A stretch of 64,000 bases of DNA, taken from positions 124,001 to 188,000 of the forward strand of contig BMUD01000004.1 of assembly GCA_014650015.1 (NCBI GenBank). Direction: 5' to 3'. A program made the position numbers and the translations under genes. This document shows, piece after piece, positions 17,546 through 25,705 of this stretch. Positions within the stretch are counted from its first letter, which is position 1; each line of letters opens with the position of its first letter. Origin of the DNA: Streptomyces griseoloalbus. Lineage in GTDB: Bacteria; Actinomycetota; Actinomycetes; Streptomycetales; Streptomycetaceae. The notes under the pieces were generated by a model that did no database searches, was not told where the DNA came from, and was given only the letters and a program-made list of their open reading frames with translations.

Positions 17546-17562
17546 GCAAGTGACACACTTGC
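17546..17562. promoter_or_regulatory. operator candidate between divergent sugar genes
   Basis: GCAAGTG and CACTTGC are perfect 7-bp arms with a 3-base spacer, lying in the 92-base gap between the phosphoglucomutase-like gene and the divergent kinase gene, four bases from the kinase start. The site could block transcription of both. The binding protein is unknown. Confidence 0.5.
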
Positions 17563-17566
17563 CCGT

Positions 17567-18256
17567 GTGGCGCTGACCTTCGACGACCTCCTCCGCCGTG
17601 CCCGCTCCCTGCCCCGGGACGGCCGGCGCGCGATCCTCGGCATCGCCGGCAGCCCGGGCGCGGGGAAATCGACGCTCGCCGGGCATCTGGTGCGGGAGCT
17701 CAACGGCAGCGGGCAGCCGTGGGTCGCGCACGTCCCCATGGACGGCTTCCACCTCGCCGACGCCGAACTGGACCGTCTGGGCCGCCGGGACCGCAAGGGC
17801 GCCCCGGACACCTTCGACGCGGCGGGATACGCGGCGCTGCTGGGGCGGCTGCGCGAGGAAGCGGACGACGATGTCGTGTACGCCCCCGGGTTCGAACGGG
17901 GGCTGGAGCAGCCGCTCGCGGGAGCACTGCCGGTACCGCCGGCCGCCCGGCTGGTGGTGACGGAGGGCAACTACCTGCTGCTGGACACCGGCGCGTGGGC
18001 GCGGGTCCGGCGCCGGCTCGACGAGGTGTGGTTCTGCGTGCTGGACGAGGAGGAGCGGCTGCGGCGGCTGATCGCCCGGCACGAGGAGTTCGGCAAGAGC
18101 CATCAGGAGGCGGTGGCCTGGGTGCTGCGCACCGACGAGCGCAACGCCGAGCTGATCGCCCCGACTCGGGACCGGGCCGACCTGGTGGTACCGGAGTCCG
18201 CGTTGCCGGGCGCGTCCCGGCCGGTGAAACCGGCTGGACGCGGTGCGCCCCGTTGA
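17567..18256 (+). CDS. nucleoside/nucleotide kinase-family protein
   Basis: The 229-residue protein is a P-loop kinase of the uridine-kinase/pantothenate-kinase group: Walker [10 protein letters not shown] near residues 28-36, M-D-G-F-H-L near 60 and the lid region with arginines near 165-180 (L-R-R-L-I-A-R-H). In Streptomyces such genes are often annotated as putative fructose or nucleoside kinases. The GTG at 17567 has no Shine-Dalgarno sequence, so translation may be leaderless. A GNAT gene follows 16 bases downstream, probably in one operon. Confidence 0.8.
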   Translation: MALTFDDLLRRARSLPRDGRRAILGIAGSPGAGKSTLAGHLVRELNGSGQPWVAHVPMDGFHLADAELDRLGRRDRKGAPDTFDAAGYAALLGRLREEADDDVVYAPGFERGLEQPLAGALPVPPAARLVVTEGNYLLLDTGAWARVRRRLDEVWFCVLDEEERLRRLIARHEEFGKSHQEAVAWVLRTDERNAELIAPTRDRADLVVPESALPGASRPVKPAGRGAPR

Positions 18257-18272
18257 CGCAGGCTCTCCTCCC

Positions 18273-18776
18273 GTGATCAGAGAAGCCACCGTGCACGACG
18301 TCCCCGAGATCCGCGCGATGATCCGCGAACTCGCCACCTACGAGAAGGCGGCCGAGCAGGCCCGCGCCACCGAGGAGCAGCTCCACGCGGCCCTGTTCGG
18401 CGAGCACCCCGCGGCCCGCGTCCTGATCGCCGAGGACGACGGGACGGGAGAGGTCGCCGGGTTCGCGCTGTGGTTCCCGCGCTTCTCGACCTGGACCGGT
18501 ACGCGGGGGATGCATCTCGAGGACCTGTACGTCCGCCCGCACACCCGGGGCGCCGGGCACGGCAAGGCGCTGCTGGCCGCGCTCGCGGCGATCTGCCGGG
18601 GACACGGTTTCGAACGCTTCGAGTGGATGGTGCTGGACTGGAACGAGCCGGCGATCGCGTTCTACGAGGGGCTCGGGGCGGAGCTCCTGGAGGAGTGGAC
18701 GCTGTGCCGGCTGACCGGCGGCCCGCTCGAGGAACTCGCCGCGCGGGCACCGGCTGTGGTGCGCGCGGCGCGCTGA
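18273..18776 (+). CDS. GNAT-family N-acetyltransferase (diamine-type)
   Basis: A 167-residue acetyl-CoA-dependent acetyltransferase. The family signature is clear: I-R-E-A-T at the start, the H-L-E-D-L-Y-V-R-P motif near 82-90, the acetyl-CoA loop R-G-A-G-H-G-K-A-L near 95-103, and W-N-E-P-A-I-A-F-Y near 125. The pattern resembles spermidine/diamine acetyltransferases (SpeG/SAT1-like). The GTG at 18273 starts at the conserved I-R-E-A-T. It probably forms an operon with the kinase. Confidence 0.82.
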   Translation: MIREATVHDVPEIRAMIRELATYEKAAEQARATEEQLHAALFGEHPAARVLIAEDDGTGEVAGFALWFPRFSTWTGTRGMHLEDLYVRPHTRGAGHGKALLAALAAICRGHGFERFEWMVLDWNEPAIAFYEGLGAELLEEWTLCRLTGGPLEELAARAPAVVRAAR

Positions 18777-18827
18777 CGGCGCCGGTGTCCCCCCAACCGC
18801 GCGGGGCCGGTGCGAGAGTGGAGGCCC

Positions 18828-19847
18828 ATGAGGGCTCTTGCGGCGGCGGTCGTACGGGATGCGGTCGTCGGTGCTGACGGCGGGCCCGCGCCGGGGCGCG
18901 CGGGCCGGCGGTGGGCGGTGGCCGTTGTGGTGGTGCTGCTGCTCGGGCAGATGGCCGCGGCGATGGTCACCGCTGCCGTGCGGCAGACACCGACGATCGA
19001 CGAGCCGGTGTACGTGGGCACGGCTGCCGTGTATCTGAAGGAGCACAGCCTGCGGTACAACCCCGAGCATCCGCCGCTCGGGAAGCTGGTGATCGCCGCA
19101 GGGGTGGCGCTCGCGGATCCGCACCTCGACACGGCGTTCGACGGCGATCAAGGTGAGTTGGGGCGGCGTCTGCTGTACGAGTCGGGCAACGACCCGTGGC
19201 GTCTGATGCTGTGGGCGCGCCTGCCGGTGATCGCCCTGACGCTGCTGTTCGGGCTGGTGGTGTTCGCCTTCGCCCGTGAACTGGCGGGCAGGGCCGGGTG
19301 TTTCAGCCGCGCTCGCGCTGTACTGCCTCTCCCCCGACGTGATCGCGCACGGCTCACTGGCCACGCTCGACGTGCCGGCCGCCGGGTTCGTCCTCACCTC
19401 GGTCTGGCTGCTCGTGCTCGTGGTGCGGTGGCGGCGGGTGCGGGTGGCGACGGCGGTGCTGGTGGCGTGCGTCGCGGTGAGCTCGCTGCGGACGTTTCCC
19501 TACTATCTGCCGTACTCCAACGAGGCGTTCGGCGGTCCTTCGAAGACCCGTTCCCGGCTGCACGACTCCAACGTGGACTGGGGCCAGGACCCCGGCCGGC
19601 TCGCCGACCGGCTGCGCCAGCGGTACCGCGGGGAGCGGATCTGGCTGGTCTACAAGGGCAGCGGGGTGCCCTCGTCGTACGGCATCGACGCCGCCCACCC
19701 GCGCCGGGTGCCGCCCGCCGAGGTGCGCGGGGTCCTGGTGGTGTCGGACTCCGCGGCGGCCAGGGCGACGGGCGGCTGGCCGAGTTGATCGAGGGCAGCC
19801 GCCCGGTCGACGACGTCGGTCACTCGATCACGGTCTACCGGCGTTGA
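18828..19847 (+). pseudogene. broken GT39-type (dolichyl-phosphate-mannose) glycosyltransferase
   Basis: The start is intact: a short tail, a membrane helix and a periplasmic loop with T-P-T-I-D-E-P-V-Y, then Y-N-P-E-H-P-P-L-G-K typical of PMT/ArnT-like GT39 enzymes. Near 19300 the frame shifts, and F-S-P-type sequence L-S-P-D-V-I-A-H-G-S-L-A continues in another frame (19276-19788). The middle membrane segments are missing (deletion near 19430). A second shift near 19760 returns to the first frame for the conserved R-P-V-D-D-V-G-H-S-I-T-V-Y tail. About half the expected length remains, so the product cannot be functional. Confidence 0.75.
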
Positions 19848-19856
19848 CCGGGGCCG

Positions 19857-20270
19857 TCAGCCGGGTCCCGGCTGCCCCGCCCGCTGGAAACCGTCGGCGC
19901 TCACGTGGGGCATCACGCTGCTCGCCACGCGGTAACGGCCGTTGGGCACCTCGGCGGACCGGCTGACGTGCACGGCGAGCGGGCCCGCCCATTCGTAGCC
20001 GTGGCGCGCGGCGTGCCGGGCCAGTCGGTCGGTGAGCGCCTGCCCCACGCGACTGCCGCGGCGCGTCAGTTCCTCGTGCACCGGGGCGGGCAGTTCCACC
20101 TCGTAGGCGTTGGGGACGAGCACCCGGCCCGCTCGGCACACCACGGCGTTGCTGTCGCACTCGCGCCGGAGGGCGTCGACGAGTTCGACCGGCTCCCGGC
20201 CGAACATCCGCGCCCACAGCGCCTCCCACCGGTTCTCCAGGGCCTCTTCCAGCGCGCTCAGGGCGCTCAT
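19857..20270 (-). CDS. FhaA N-terminal domain-like protein (DUF3662)
   Basis: A 137-residue protein that resembles the N-terminal DUF3662 domain of actinobacterial FhaA: a start with L-E-E-A-L-E-N-R-W-E-A-L, E-P-V-E-L-V-D-A-L-R-R-E near 28-38 and the V-P-N-A-Y-E-V-E-L-P segment near 52-61. FhaA proper has a C-terminal FHA domain and works in cell-wall regulation; this paralogue stops before any FHA domain. The function of such short paralogues is unknown. The gene converges on the GT39 pseudogene. Confidence 0.75.
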   Translation of the reverse strand: MSALSALEEALENRWEALWARMFGREPVELVDALRRECDSNAVVCRAGRVLVPNAYEVELPAPVHEELTRRGSRVGQALTDRLARHAARHGYEWAGPLAVHVSRSAEVPNGRYRVASSVMPHVSADGFQRAGQPGPG

Positions 20271-20323
20271 GCTCTCACCTGCCGAAACGTAGTCCCGTCG
20301 AGGACGGGGATGTGAGGGACGGT

Positions 20324-20485
20324 CTAGCGTTCGTCGAAGTCGTCGGGCCGGATCTCGGCCTCCTCCAGGGCCTCGCGCATCGTGCGGCCGGTGCCGCCCT
20401 GATCGCGCGCGTCCTTGTGCTCCGGCCGCTCGACGGTGTCGTCGGTGTCCCGGGTCTTCGGCCGGTTCTCCTCGGGGACGGTCAT
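20324..20485 (-). CDS. short acidic hypothetical protein
   Basis: A 53-residue, highly charged peptide beginning V-P-E-E-N-R-P and ending E-A-E-I-R-P-D-D-F-D-E-R. The ATG at 20485 follows GAGGAG, and third-position GC bias supports coding. Length and composition suggest a disordered protein. No relative with known function is recognised. It diverges from the RpiR-type regulator at 20628. Confidence 0.45.
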   Translation of the reverse strand: MTVPEENRPKTRDTDDTVERPEHKDARDQGGTGRTMREALEEAEIRPDDFDER

Positions 20486-20613
20486 GTCTGCTGGCTCCTC
20501 GTGTGCCGGGTGCTTCGATGCGTCGGCGGGTTCCCAGAGAAGGCGCGGATATCCCCGGAGAGGACGGGCCGGTGCACTCCTGCGAGAAGCACTGGCCGCC
20601 ACGGTGCGTGGGC

Positions 20614-20619
20614 TATGTT
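20614..20619 (+). promoter_or_regulatory. -10 box for a leaderless RpiR transcript
   Basis: TATGTT lies eight bases before the GTG start of the regulator gene, and no ribosome binding site is present, fitting a leaderless mRNA. No strong -35 box is visible. Confidence 0.45.
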
Positions 20620-20627
20620 GAACCCTC

Positions 20628-21569
20628 GTGGGAGACGAACGAGGCGCACCGGTGCGATCGCCGCAGCAGGCACGCGCACAGGCGTCCGCGATCACCTCGG
20701 GAAAGGCGCGCCAGGACACGGAGGTGTCCCCGACGGCCCAGCTCCGCACGTTGTTCGACCGGCCCCGTCTCTCCCCCGGCCAGCGACGCATCGCCCAGTA
20801 CCTGATCGAGCACATCACCGAGGCGGCGTTCCTGTCGATCACGGATCTCGCGGACCGGGTCGGGGTGAGTCAGCCCTCGGTGACCCGGTTCGCCTCGGCG
20901 GTCGGCTTCAGCGGTTACCCCGCGCTGCGGGAGAAGGTCCAGTCGATCACTCTCGGGACCCGTTCCGGCGGCCCCGCCGAGGAGGTCCGGGGCAACGAGC
21001 TCCAGGCGGCCGTGGACGCCGAGATCGAGAATCTGGAGAACCTGAGGCGGGACTTCGCCGACGCCGACCGGGTCATCGAGGTGGGCCGCGGGCTGTCCGC
21101 GTCCACGCCGCTCACCGTCCTCGGTCTGCGTATCTCCGTCTCCCTGGCCGAGTACTTCGCCTACGCCGCCCGCCGTATCCACCCGGACGTACGGCTGGTG
21201 ACGCGGGGCGGCAGCGTCGCCTACGACGCGCTGTTGCAGTCGCGAGAGGCGGGCGGCAGCTGGGTGCTGGCGTTCTCCATGCCGCGGCACGCCCAGGAGA
21301 CCCTGACGGCGGTGCGGGTGGCCCGCAGCGCCGGGCTGAAGGTCGTGCTGATCACCGACCTGGCGCTGGGCCCGATCGCGGACGAGGCCGACATCACCTT
21401 CGCCACCGGCACCGGGTCACGGCTGGTGTTCGACTCCTACGCGGCTCCCGGCGTGATGTGCGCGGCGCTGCTCCAGGCCATGACGGACGCGGATCCCGAG
21501 CGGACGCAGGCCCGGCTCGACGAGTACGAGCACGTCGCCGACGAGCACCAGTTCTTCCTCAGGGACTGA
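20628..21569 (+). CDS. MurR/RpiR-family transcriptional regulator with SIS domain
   Basis: The 313-residue protein has an N-terminal RpiR helix-turn-helix (about 40-115) with S-P-G-Q-R-R-I-A-Q-Y, S-I-T-D-L-A-D-R-V-G-V-S-Q-P-S-V-T-R-F and G-F-S-G-Y-P-A-L-R-E. A C-terminal sugar-phosphate-binding SIS domain (about 150-280) contains G-L-R-I-S and V-L-A-F-S-M-P-R-H. Such regulators respond to phosphosugars. A nearby perfect inverted repeat (21620-21640) could be its operator. The GTG start at 20628 fits a leaderless transcript; residues 1-30 are poorly conserved. Confidence 0.85.
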   Translation: MGDERGAPVRSPQQARAQASAITSGKARQDTEVSPTAQLRTLFDRPRLSPGQRRIAQYLIEHITEAAFLSITDLADRVGVSQPSVTRFASAVGFSGYPALREKVQSITLGTRSGGPAEEVRGNELQAAVDAEIENLENLRRDFADADRVIEVGRGLSASTPLTVLGLRISVSLAEYFAYAARRIHPDVRLVTRGGSVAYDALLQSREAGGSWVLAFSMPRHAQETLTAVRVARSAGLKVVLITDLALGPIADEADITFATGTGSRLVFDSYAAPGVMCAALLQAMTDADPERTQARLDEYEHVADEHQFFLRD

Positions 21570-21619
21570 GCCCGCCGAGGGGCCACAAAGGGAGCATCCG
21601 CATCAAAGCGCACATGAAT

Positions 21620-21640
21620 GTTTTCATACGTCTTGAAAAC
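21620..21640. promoter_or_regulatory. inverted repeat overlapping a promoter-like sequence
   Basis: GTTTTCA and TGAAAAC are perfect 7-bp arms around a 7-base spacer, in an AT-rich island of about 60 bases. A TTGAAA (21633-21638) and an AATACT (21656-21661), 17 bases apart, form a possible promoter overlapping the right arm. The position, just downstream of the RpiR gene and 320 bases before the gene at 21961, suggests regulator control of a downstream transcript. Confidence 0.5.
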
Positions 21641-21960
21641 CAGATGGCATATATAAATACTGCTCACGGATCGCGACCCGGCCACTCCGGACCGCGTTCC
21701 ACCGCCCTCGCCCTCACCCGCTCCGCCCGGAAAGCCGACGGTCCGCCCATGCGCTGCCAGCACCATTCGCCGCGGACGGCACCGGTCCCGACCGGGCACC
21801 CGCGCGAACACCCGAAGCCGCCGGCTCCTACCCGCTCCCGCGGCCACGGTGTTCGGCCGGGCCTCCCCTGCCCGGCCGCTCGTGGCGGCCCCGGTCATCC
21901 CCTGGGCCGGGGCCGTCCCGCCCCGTCGTCCACCCCGGCGACGCCGTACACCCGGAAGCG

Positions 21961-22335
21961 ATGATCATGCCCCTGACGTCCACGCGCCTCAGTCCCGACT
22001 GGCCCTGCCAGGTCAAGGCACCCGGCAGCTACGACTGGGAACGCTCGGCGGCCAAGTGGCTGCGCGAGCTGGTGCCTGCGCGCTACGCGAGCTACCCGGC
22101 GCTCATGCGGCACCCCGTCCTGCTGGCCCGGCACGCACAGATCCAGGTCGAGCACGAGATCCGGGTGGCCCGGACCGCCCTGCAGACCGCCCGGGCCGAT
22201 CTGCCCCGGCTGGGACTGCACGAAGGGGTCATCGAGCACACGATCAAGCTGTACGCGGCAGAGGTCATGCAGCTCCAGCACATCGCCCGCAGCGTACGCG
22301 CGGTCACCGAGGCCCTGGCCGGCACCGGCCGCTGA
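21961..22335 (+). CDS. conserved hypothetical protein
   Basis: A 124-residue soluble protein with T-S-T-R-L-S-P-D-W-P-C at the start, S-Y-D-W-E-R-S-A-A-K-W-L-R-E-L-V-P and a helical C-terminal half with R-H-A-Q-I-Q-V-E-H-E-I. I recognise it as a type of small protein conserved in Streptomyces, without assigned function. The arginine-rich amphipathic helices suggest a helical bundle. The 391-base gap upstream holds only the AT-rich operator-like site. Confidence 0.55.
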   Translation: MIMPLTSTRLSPDWPCQVKAPGSYDWERSAAKWLRELVPARYASYPALMRHPVLLARHAQIQVEHEIRVARTALQTARADLPRLGLHEGVIEHTIKLYAAEVMQLQHIARSVRAVTEALAGTGR

Positions 22336-22554
22336 CCGCGCTTCCGCCCGGCACGCACCGGGCCGGGCTCCGGGGCATCCGCCGGGTCGGGCGAGCCCGC
22401 GGCAACGCCTCGGCACGCGCCGCGCCGCCGGGCCGGGCAGGTCCGCAGGTGGGCGGGGCGGCGCCGGAGGAACCCGCCGGCCCGGGGCGTCGGGGAATCC
22501 GGAGGGGACAAGCCTTTCAACGAACCGGGAGCGGTGTGCGATGCTCAACGCGTG

Positions 22555-24957
22555 ATGAGCGAGCCCGTTGTCCCGGTGGAGTCCGGAGCCGCGCCGGACC
22601 TGGTGGAACTGGCCAGGGTCGTCGCCCAGCAGCGCGTCGAGATGGACCGGCTGCGCGAGCAGGCCGCCACGTCGGCCGTGGTGGAGCGCGCCAAAGGCGT
22701 CGTGATGGCGCTGACCGGCTGCTCCGCCGACGCCGCGGGCGAGACGCTGCTCCAGCGTGCCAAGGCGGCCCGCCGCACCCTGCTGGAGGAGTGCTGGATC
22801 ACCCTGGGCCGCACGGCGACCGCCCAACCCGGCACCGATGCGTCGCCGGCAGGGCCGGTGCGGGACGCCGACGGCGCGACTGCCGGACTCCCCGAGGCCG
22901 ACCCGACGCAGGAGCCCTTCGCTCCCGACGACGTCGCGGAGGCCCTCGGCCGCCTGGGCCGGGCCCTCGTGCACGCCGACACACCCCAGGCACTGGCCCG
23001 GTGCCTGCGCGACCACCTCGGGCAGGACCTGGGCGCGGACTCCGTCATGGTCTACGCCCGCCGGCTCGGCGGTGGCCTGGAACTGATCGGGCACGCCGGA
23101 CTCGACGAACGGCTGGCCGCCCAGTGGCGTCAGGTGCCCCCCTTCAGCGGGGTCGCGGTACTGGACGCCCTGCGGGCCGGCGAACCGCGCTGGCTGGAGG
23201 ACTTCACCGAGGACAGCGCACGGTACCCGCTGATCGGCGAACCGCCCGAGCGGTGGCTGTCCCGGGCCTGGCTGCCGGTGCCCGCCGCAGAGGGCCCCGA
23301 GGTCTGCATCGGCGTGCTGCGCGGGCGGTCCGGCCCGTTCACCCCGCGCGACCGCGCCCATCTGCGGGGAGTCGTCCGGCTGTGCGCCGGGCGGCTGCGT
23401 ACGTTCACCGCACGGGCGGAGCCGACGGCGGACGCGCCCCCGGAGGGCATACGGGCGCTGTTCGCGGCGCTGCCGGTCGCGGCGCTGCTGCTGACCCCGC
23501 TGCGCGGCCCTTCCGGTGAGCCCGAGGACTTCCGGATCGACGCCGCCACGGAGCAGGCGGCCGACGTACTGGGCGGCACCGGCGGCGACCCGGTGGGACG
23601 GCGGCTGCGGGAGTTCTGGCCCGACCTGGATGACGCGCCGGTGGGGCGGGGCTGCCTGGACGCACTCGCCACCGGGGAGACGTACGTCAGCGAGCCGTTC
23701 GCCCAACAAGAGATGGTGGACAGTGTCGCGGAGCTGTCCACGTACTCCGTACGGGTGACCCGGCTGAAGGACGCGCTGGTGGTGACCTGGGTCCGGCACG
23801 CCTCGTCCGACCGGCAGGAGCAGCGGCTCGCCGACCTGCAGCGGCTGGGCAACCTCGGCTGGGCGAACTGGAACCTGGCCACGGACGAGGCGTCCTGGTC
23901 GTCGCAGGTCTTCTCGATCCTCGACCGGGACCCGGCGGACGGACCCGTCCCGCTCGCCGGCCTTCCCGGACTCGCGGTGTCCGACGACCGGTCCTCGCTC
24001 GGCCTCGCCATCGAGAACCTGATCCGCGAGGGGCGGCCCTTCGACCTCCCGTTCCGCGTCCACGGCACGCGCGGCGTCCGTCATCTGCGACTGGTCGCCG
24101 AGGCGGTGGCGGACATGCACGGCACGCCCGTCGACGTGCACGGATTCGTGCAGGACCTGACCGCGCGGCGGCGGGCCGAGCTCGCCCTGGTCGAGAGCGA
24201 GCGGGCGATCCTCACCCAGCACGACGTGCTCCAGTCCGAGCGGACCCTGGTCGCCCGTCTGCAGAACGCCCTGCTGCCCCTGCCCGAGCGGGCGGTGAAC
24301 CTGGCCGGCCTGCGCGTCGAGGTCGCCTACCTGCCCGCCCAGGCGGGCATCCACGTCGGCGGCGACTGGTTCAGCGCCATCGAACTGCCCGACGGCGACG
24401 CGCTGTTCGTCGTCGGCGATGTCGCCGGGCACGGGGTGGACGCCGTCGCCACCATGGCCCAGCTGCGGTTCACCGCCAAGGGCATGGTCATCACCGGCTC
24501 CTCGCTGACCGGCGCGCTCGCCCGGCTCAACACCCTGCTGCTGCACTCCCGGGACCCCCACGGCACCGCGACCATGGTCCTGGCCCGCTACCGGCCCGCC
24601 GAACGGCGTCTGGTCTGGGCCCAGGCGGGCCACACCCCGCCCCTGCTGCTGCGCGACGGCGAGGTGAGCTTTCTGCGCCGGCCCAGCGGCATGCTGCTCG
24701 GCGCGACCACCACACCGCGGTTCGAGGAGGCCGAGTGCCGTCTCGAACCGGGCGACCGGGTGCTGCTGTACACGGACGGTCTGGTGGAGCGGCCCCCGGA
24801 GAACATCGATGTGGGCCTGGCCCGTCTCGCCGGGGCCGTGGCGGCCCACCCGGGCGACGAGATGGGGTCCCTGAAGACACTGCTGGAATCGATGCTGGAG
24901 GAGGAGCGCCGCGACGACGTGTGCGTGCTCGACATCCGTATGCCGAAGGAGCGGTAG
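22555..24957 (+). CDS. ANTAR-GAF-PAS-PP2C phosphatase (SpoIIE-type)
   Basis: An 800-residue multi-sensor protein. Residues about 20-80 resemble an ANTAR RNA-binding domain (A-K-G-V-V-M-A-L-T-G-C), then a GAF-like domain (about 120-280), two PAS-like segments (about 300-410 and 420-540) and a C-terminal SpoIIE/PP2C phosphatase (about 560-795). The phosphatase shows H-V-G-G-D-W-F near 600, G-D-V-A-G-H-G near 625 and Y-T-D-G-L-V-E near 740, the metal-binding motifs. Such proteins dephosphorylate anti-sigma-factor antagonists in Streptomyces partner switching. ANTAR at the N terminus is unusual order. Start is the ATG at 22555; a GTG three bases upstream is possible. Confidence 0.82.
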   Translation: MSEPVVPVESGAAPDLVELARVVAQQRVEMDRLREQAATSAVVERAKGVVMALTGCSADAAGETLLQRAKAARRTLLEECWITLGRTATAQPGTDASPAGPVRDADGATAGLPEADPTQEPFAPDDVAEALGRLGRALVHADTPQALARCLRDHLGQDLGADSVMVYARRLGGGLELIGHAGLDERLAAQWRQVPPFSGVAVLDALRAGEPRWLEDFTEDSARYPLIGEPPERWLSRAWLPVPAAEGPEVCIGVLRGRSGPFTPRDRAHLRGVVRLCAGRLRTFTARAEPTADAPPEGIRALFAALPVAALLLTPLRGPSGEPEDFRIDAATEQAADVLGGTGGDPVGRRLREFWPDLDDAPVGRGCLDALATGETYVSEPFAQQEMVDSVAELSTYSVRVTRLKDALVVTWVRHASSDRQEQRLADLQRLGNLGWANWNLATDEASWSSQVFSILDRDPADGPVPLAGLPGLAVSDDRSSLGLAIENLIREGRPFDLPFRVHGTRGVRHLRLVAEAVADMHGTPVDVHGFVQDLTARRRAELALVESERAILTQHDVLQSERTLVARLQNALLPLPERAVNLAGLRVEVAYLPAQAGIHVGGDWFSAIELPDGDALFVVGDVAGHGVDAVATMAQLRFTAKGMVITGSSLTGALARLNTLLLHSRDPHGTATMVLARYRPAERRLVWAQAGHTPPLLLRDGEVSFLRRPSGMLLGATTTPRFEEAECRLEPGDRVLLYTDGLVERPPENIDVGLARLAGAVAAHPGDEMGSLKTLLESMLEEERRDDVCVLDIRMPKER

Positions 24958-24997
24958 GACAGTCCCGGAGGACGGCGGGAGCCGCACCGGGCCGGCG

Positions 24998-25630
24998 TCA
25001 GGCCCCCGGAGGGCCGGTGCGGGACTCCAGGGCGAGGCGGGTGTCGTCGCCGTAGAGGCCGGTCTCGTCGCTCCGGATGCCGTACCAGAGCTGGAAACGG
25101 GCGACGGCGGCGGAGGGCGGCGTCGTAGCGGCCGTCGGTGGCGCCGTCCCGGTGGACGTCCGGGATGCGCGACAACCGCTGCCGCGGTTCGGTCACCGCG
25201 GGCCCCGCGTCGCCCTCGCGGAGAAACCCCGGGTCGGCGGGAAAGGCGGGAGCGGTCGTGGCACTCGCGGGCGGGCCGGGGGCCGGTGCCGCGCGGCGTT
25301 CGGCGTCCCGTTCCGTGAGCAGGAGCGCGCCTCCGAAGCCGGCCACCGCCGCCGCGGCCACGGCGAGTGCCCAAGCGGTGCGGCGGCGGGCCCCGACGCC
25401 GCACCGGGCCCTCGGCGGCCGGCCGGCGGGGACGGGCGGGAGTTCCCGCGTGCTGTCCTCGGATCCGGCCGGGGCAGCGGCAGCGGCACCGACTCGTATC
25501 CGCCCCGGTCGTCCTGCGCGAACTCCCTGAACAGCTCCGCGAGTGCGTCGGTACGGCGTGGGCGCAGGACCCGCAGGGGTTCGAGGGGCGGTCCGTGGTG
25601 CGGCCGCCCGGGCTCGGACGGTGTCGTCAC
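24998..25630 (-). pseudogene. frameshifted peptidoglycan-binding-domain protein
   Basis: The 5' part (GTG at 25630 after AAGGAG) encodes a basic cytoplasmic segment. Near 25470 the frame shifts into a sequence with a clear membrane helix (A-V-A-A-A-A-V-A-G-F-G-G) and then L-R-E-G-D-A-G-P-A-V-T and D-G-R-Y-D-A-A-L typical of a PG-binding domain. A second shift near 25100 continues V-A-R-F-Q-L-W-Y-G-I and G-L-Y-G-D-D-T-R-L-A-L-E, ending at 24998. Repairing both shifts would give one protein of about 210 residues. Sequencing indels could also explain it. Confidence 0.7.
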
Positions 25631-25705
25631 GTTGCTCTCCTTCCGTCCCGCGCGGGCGAGTCGAGCCGCCCGCGGGAAGGAATACGCGCCGCGGGCCCTG
25701 CGGGT

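Noticed and set aside
21614-21964. Plus-strand frame starting in the AT-rich island
   Set aside because: No ribosome binding site, composition like noncoding shadow, and it overlaps the start of the conserved gene at 21961.
21895-25404. Minus-strand open frame of over 1100 codons
   Set aside because: It is opposite the ANTAR-GAF-PAS-PP2C gene, has repetitive low-complexity composition and no conserved motif.
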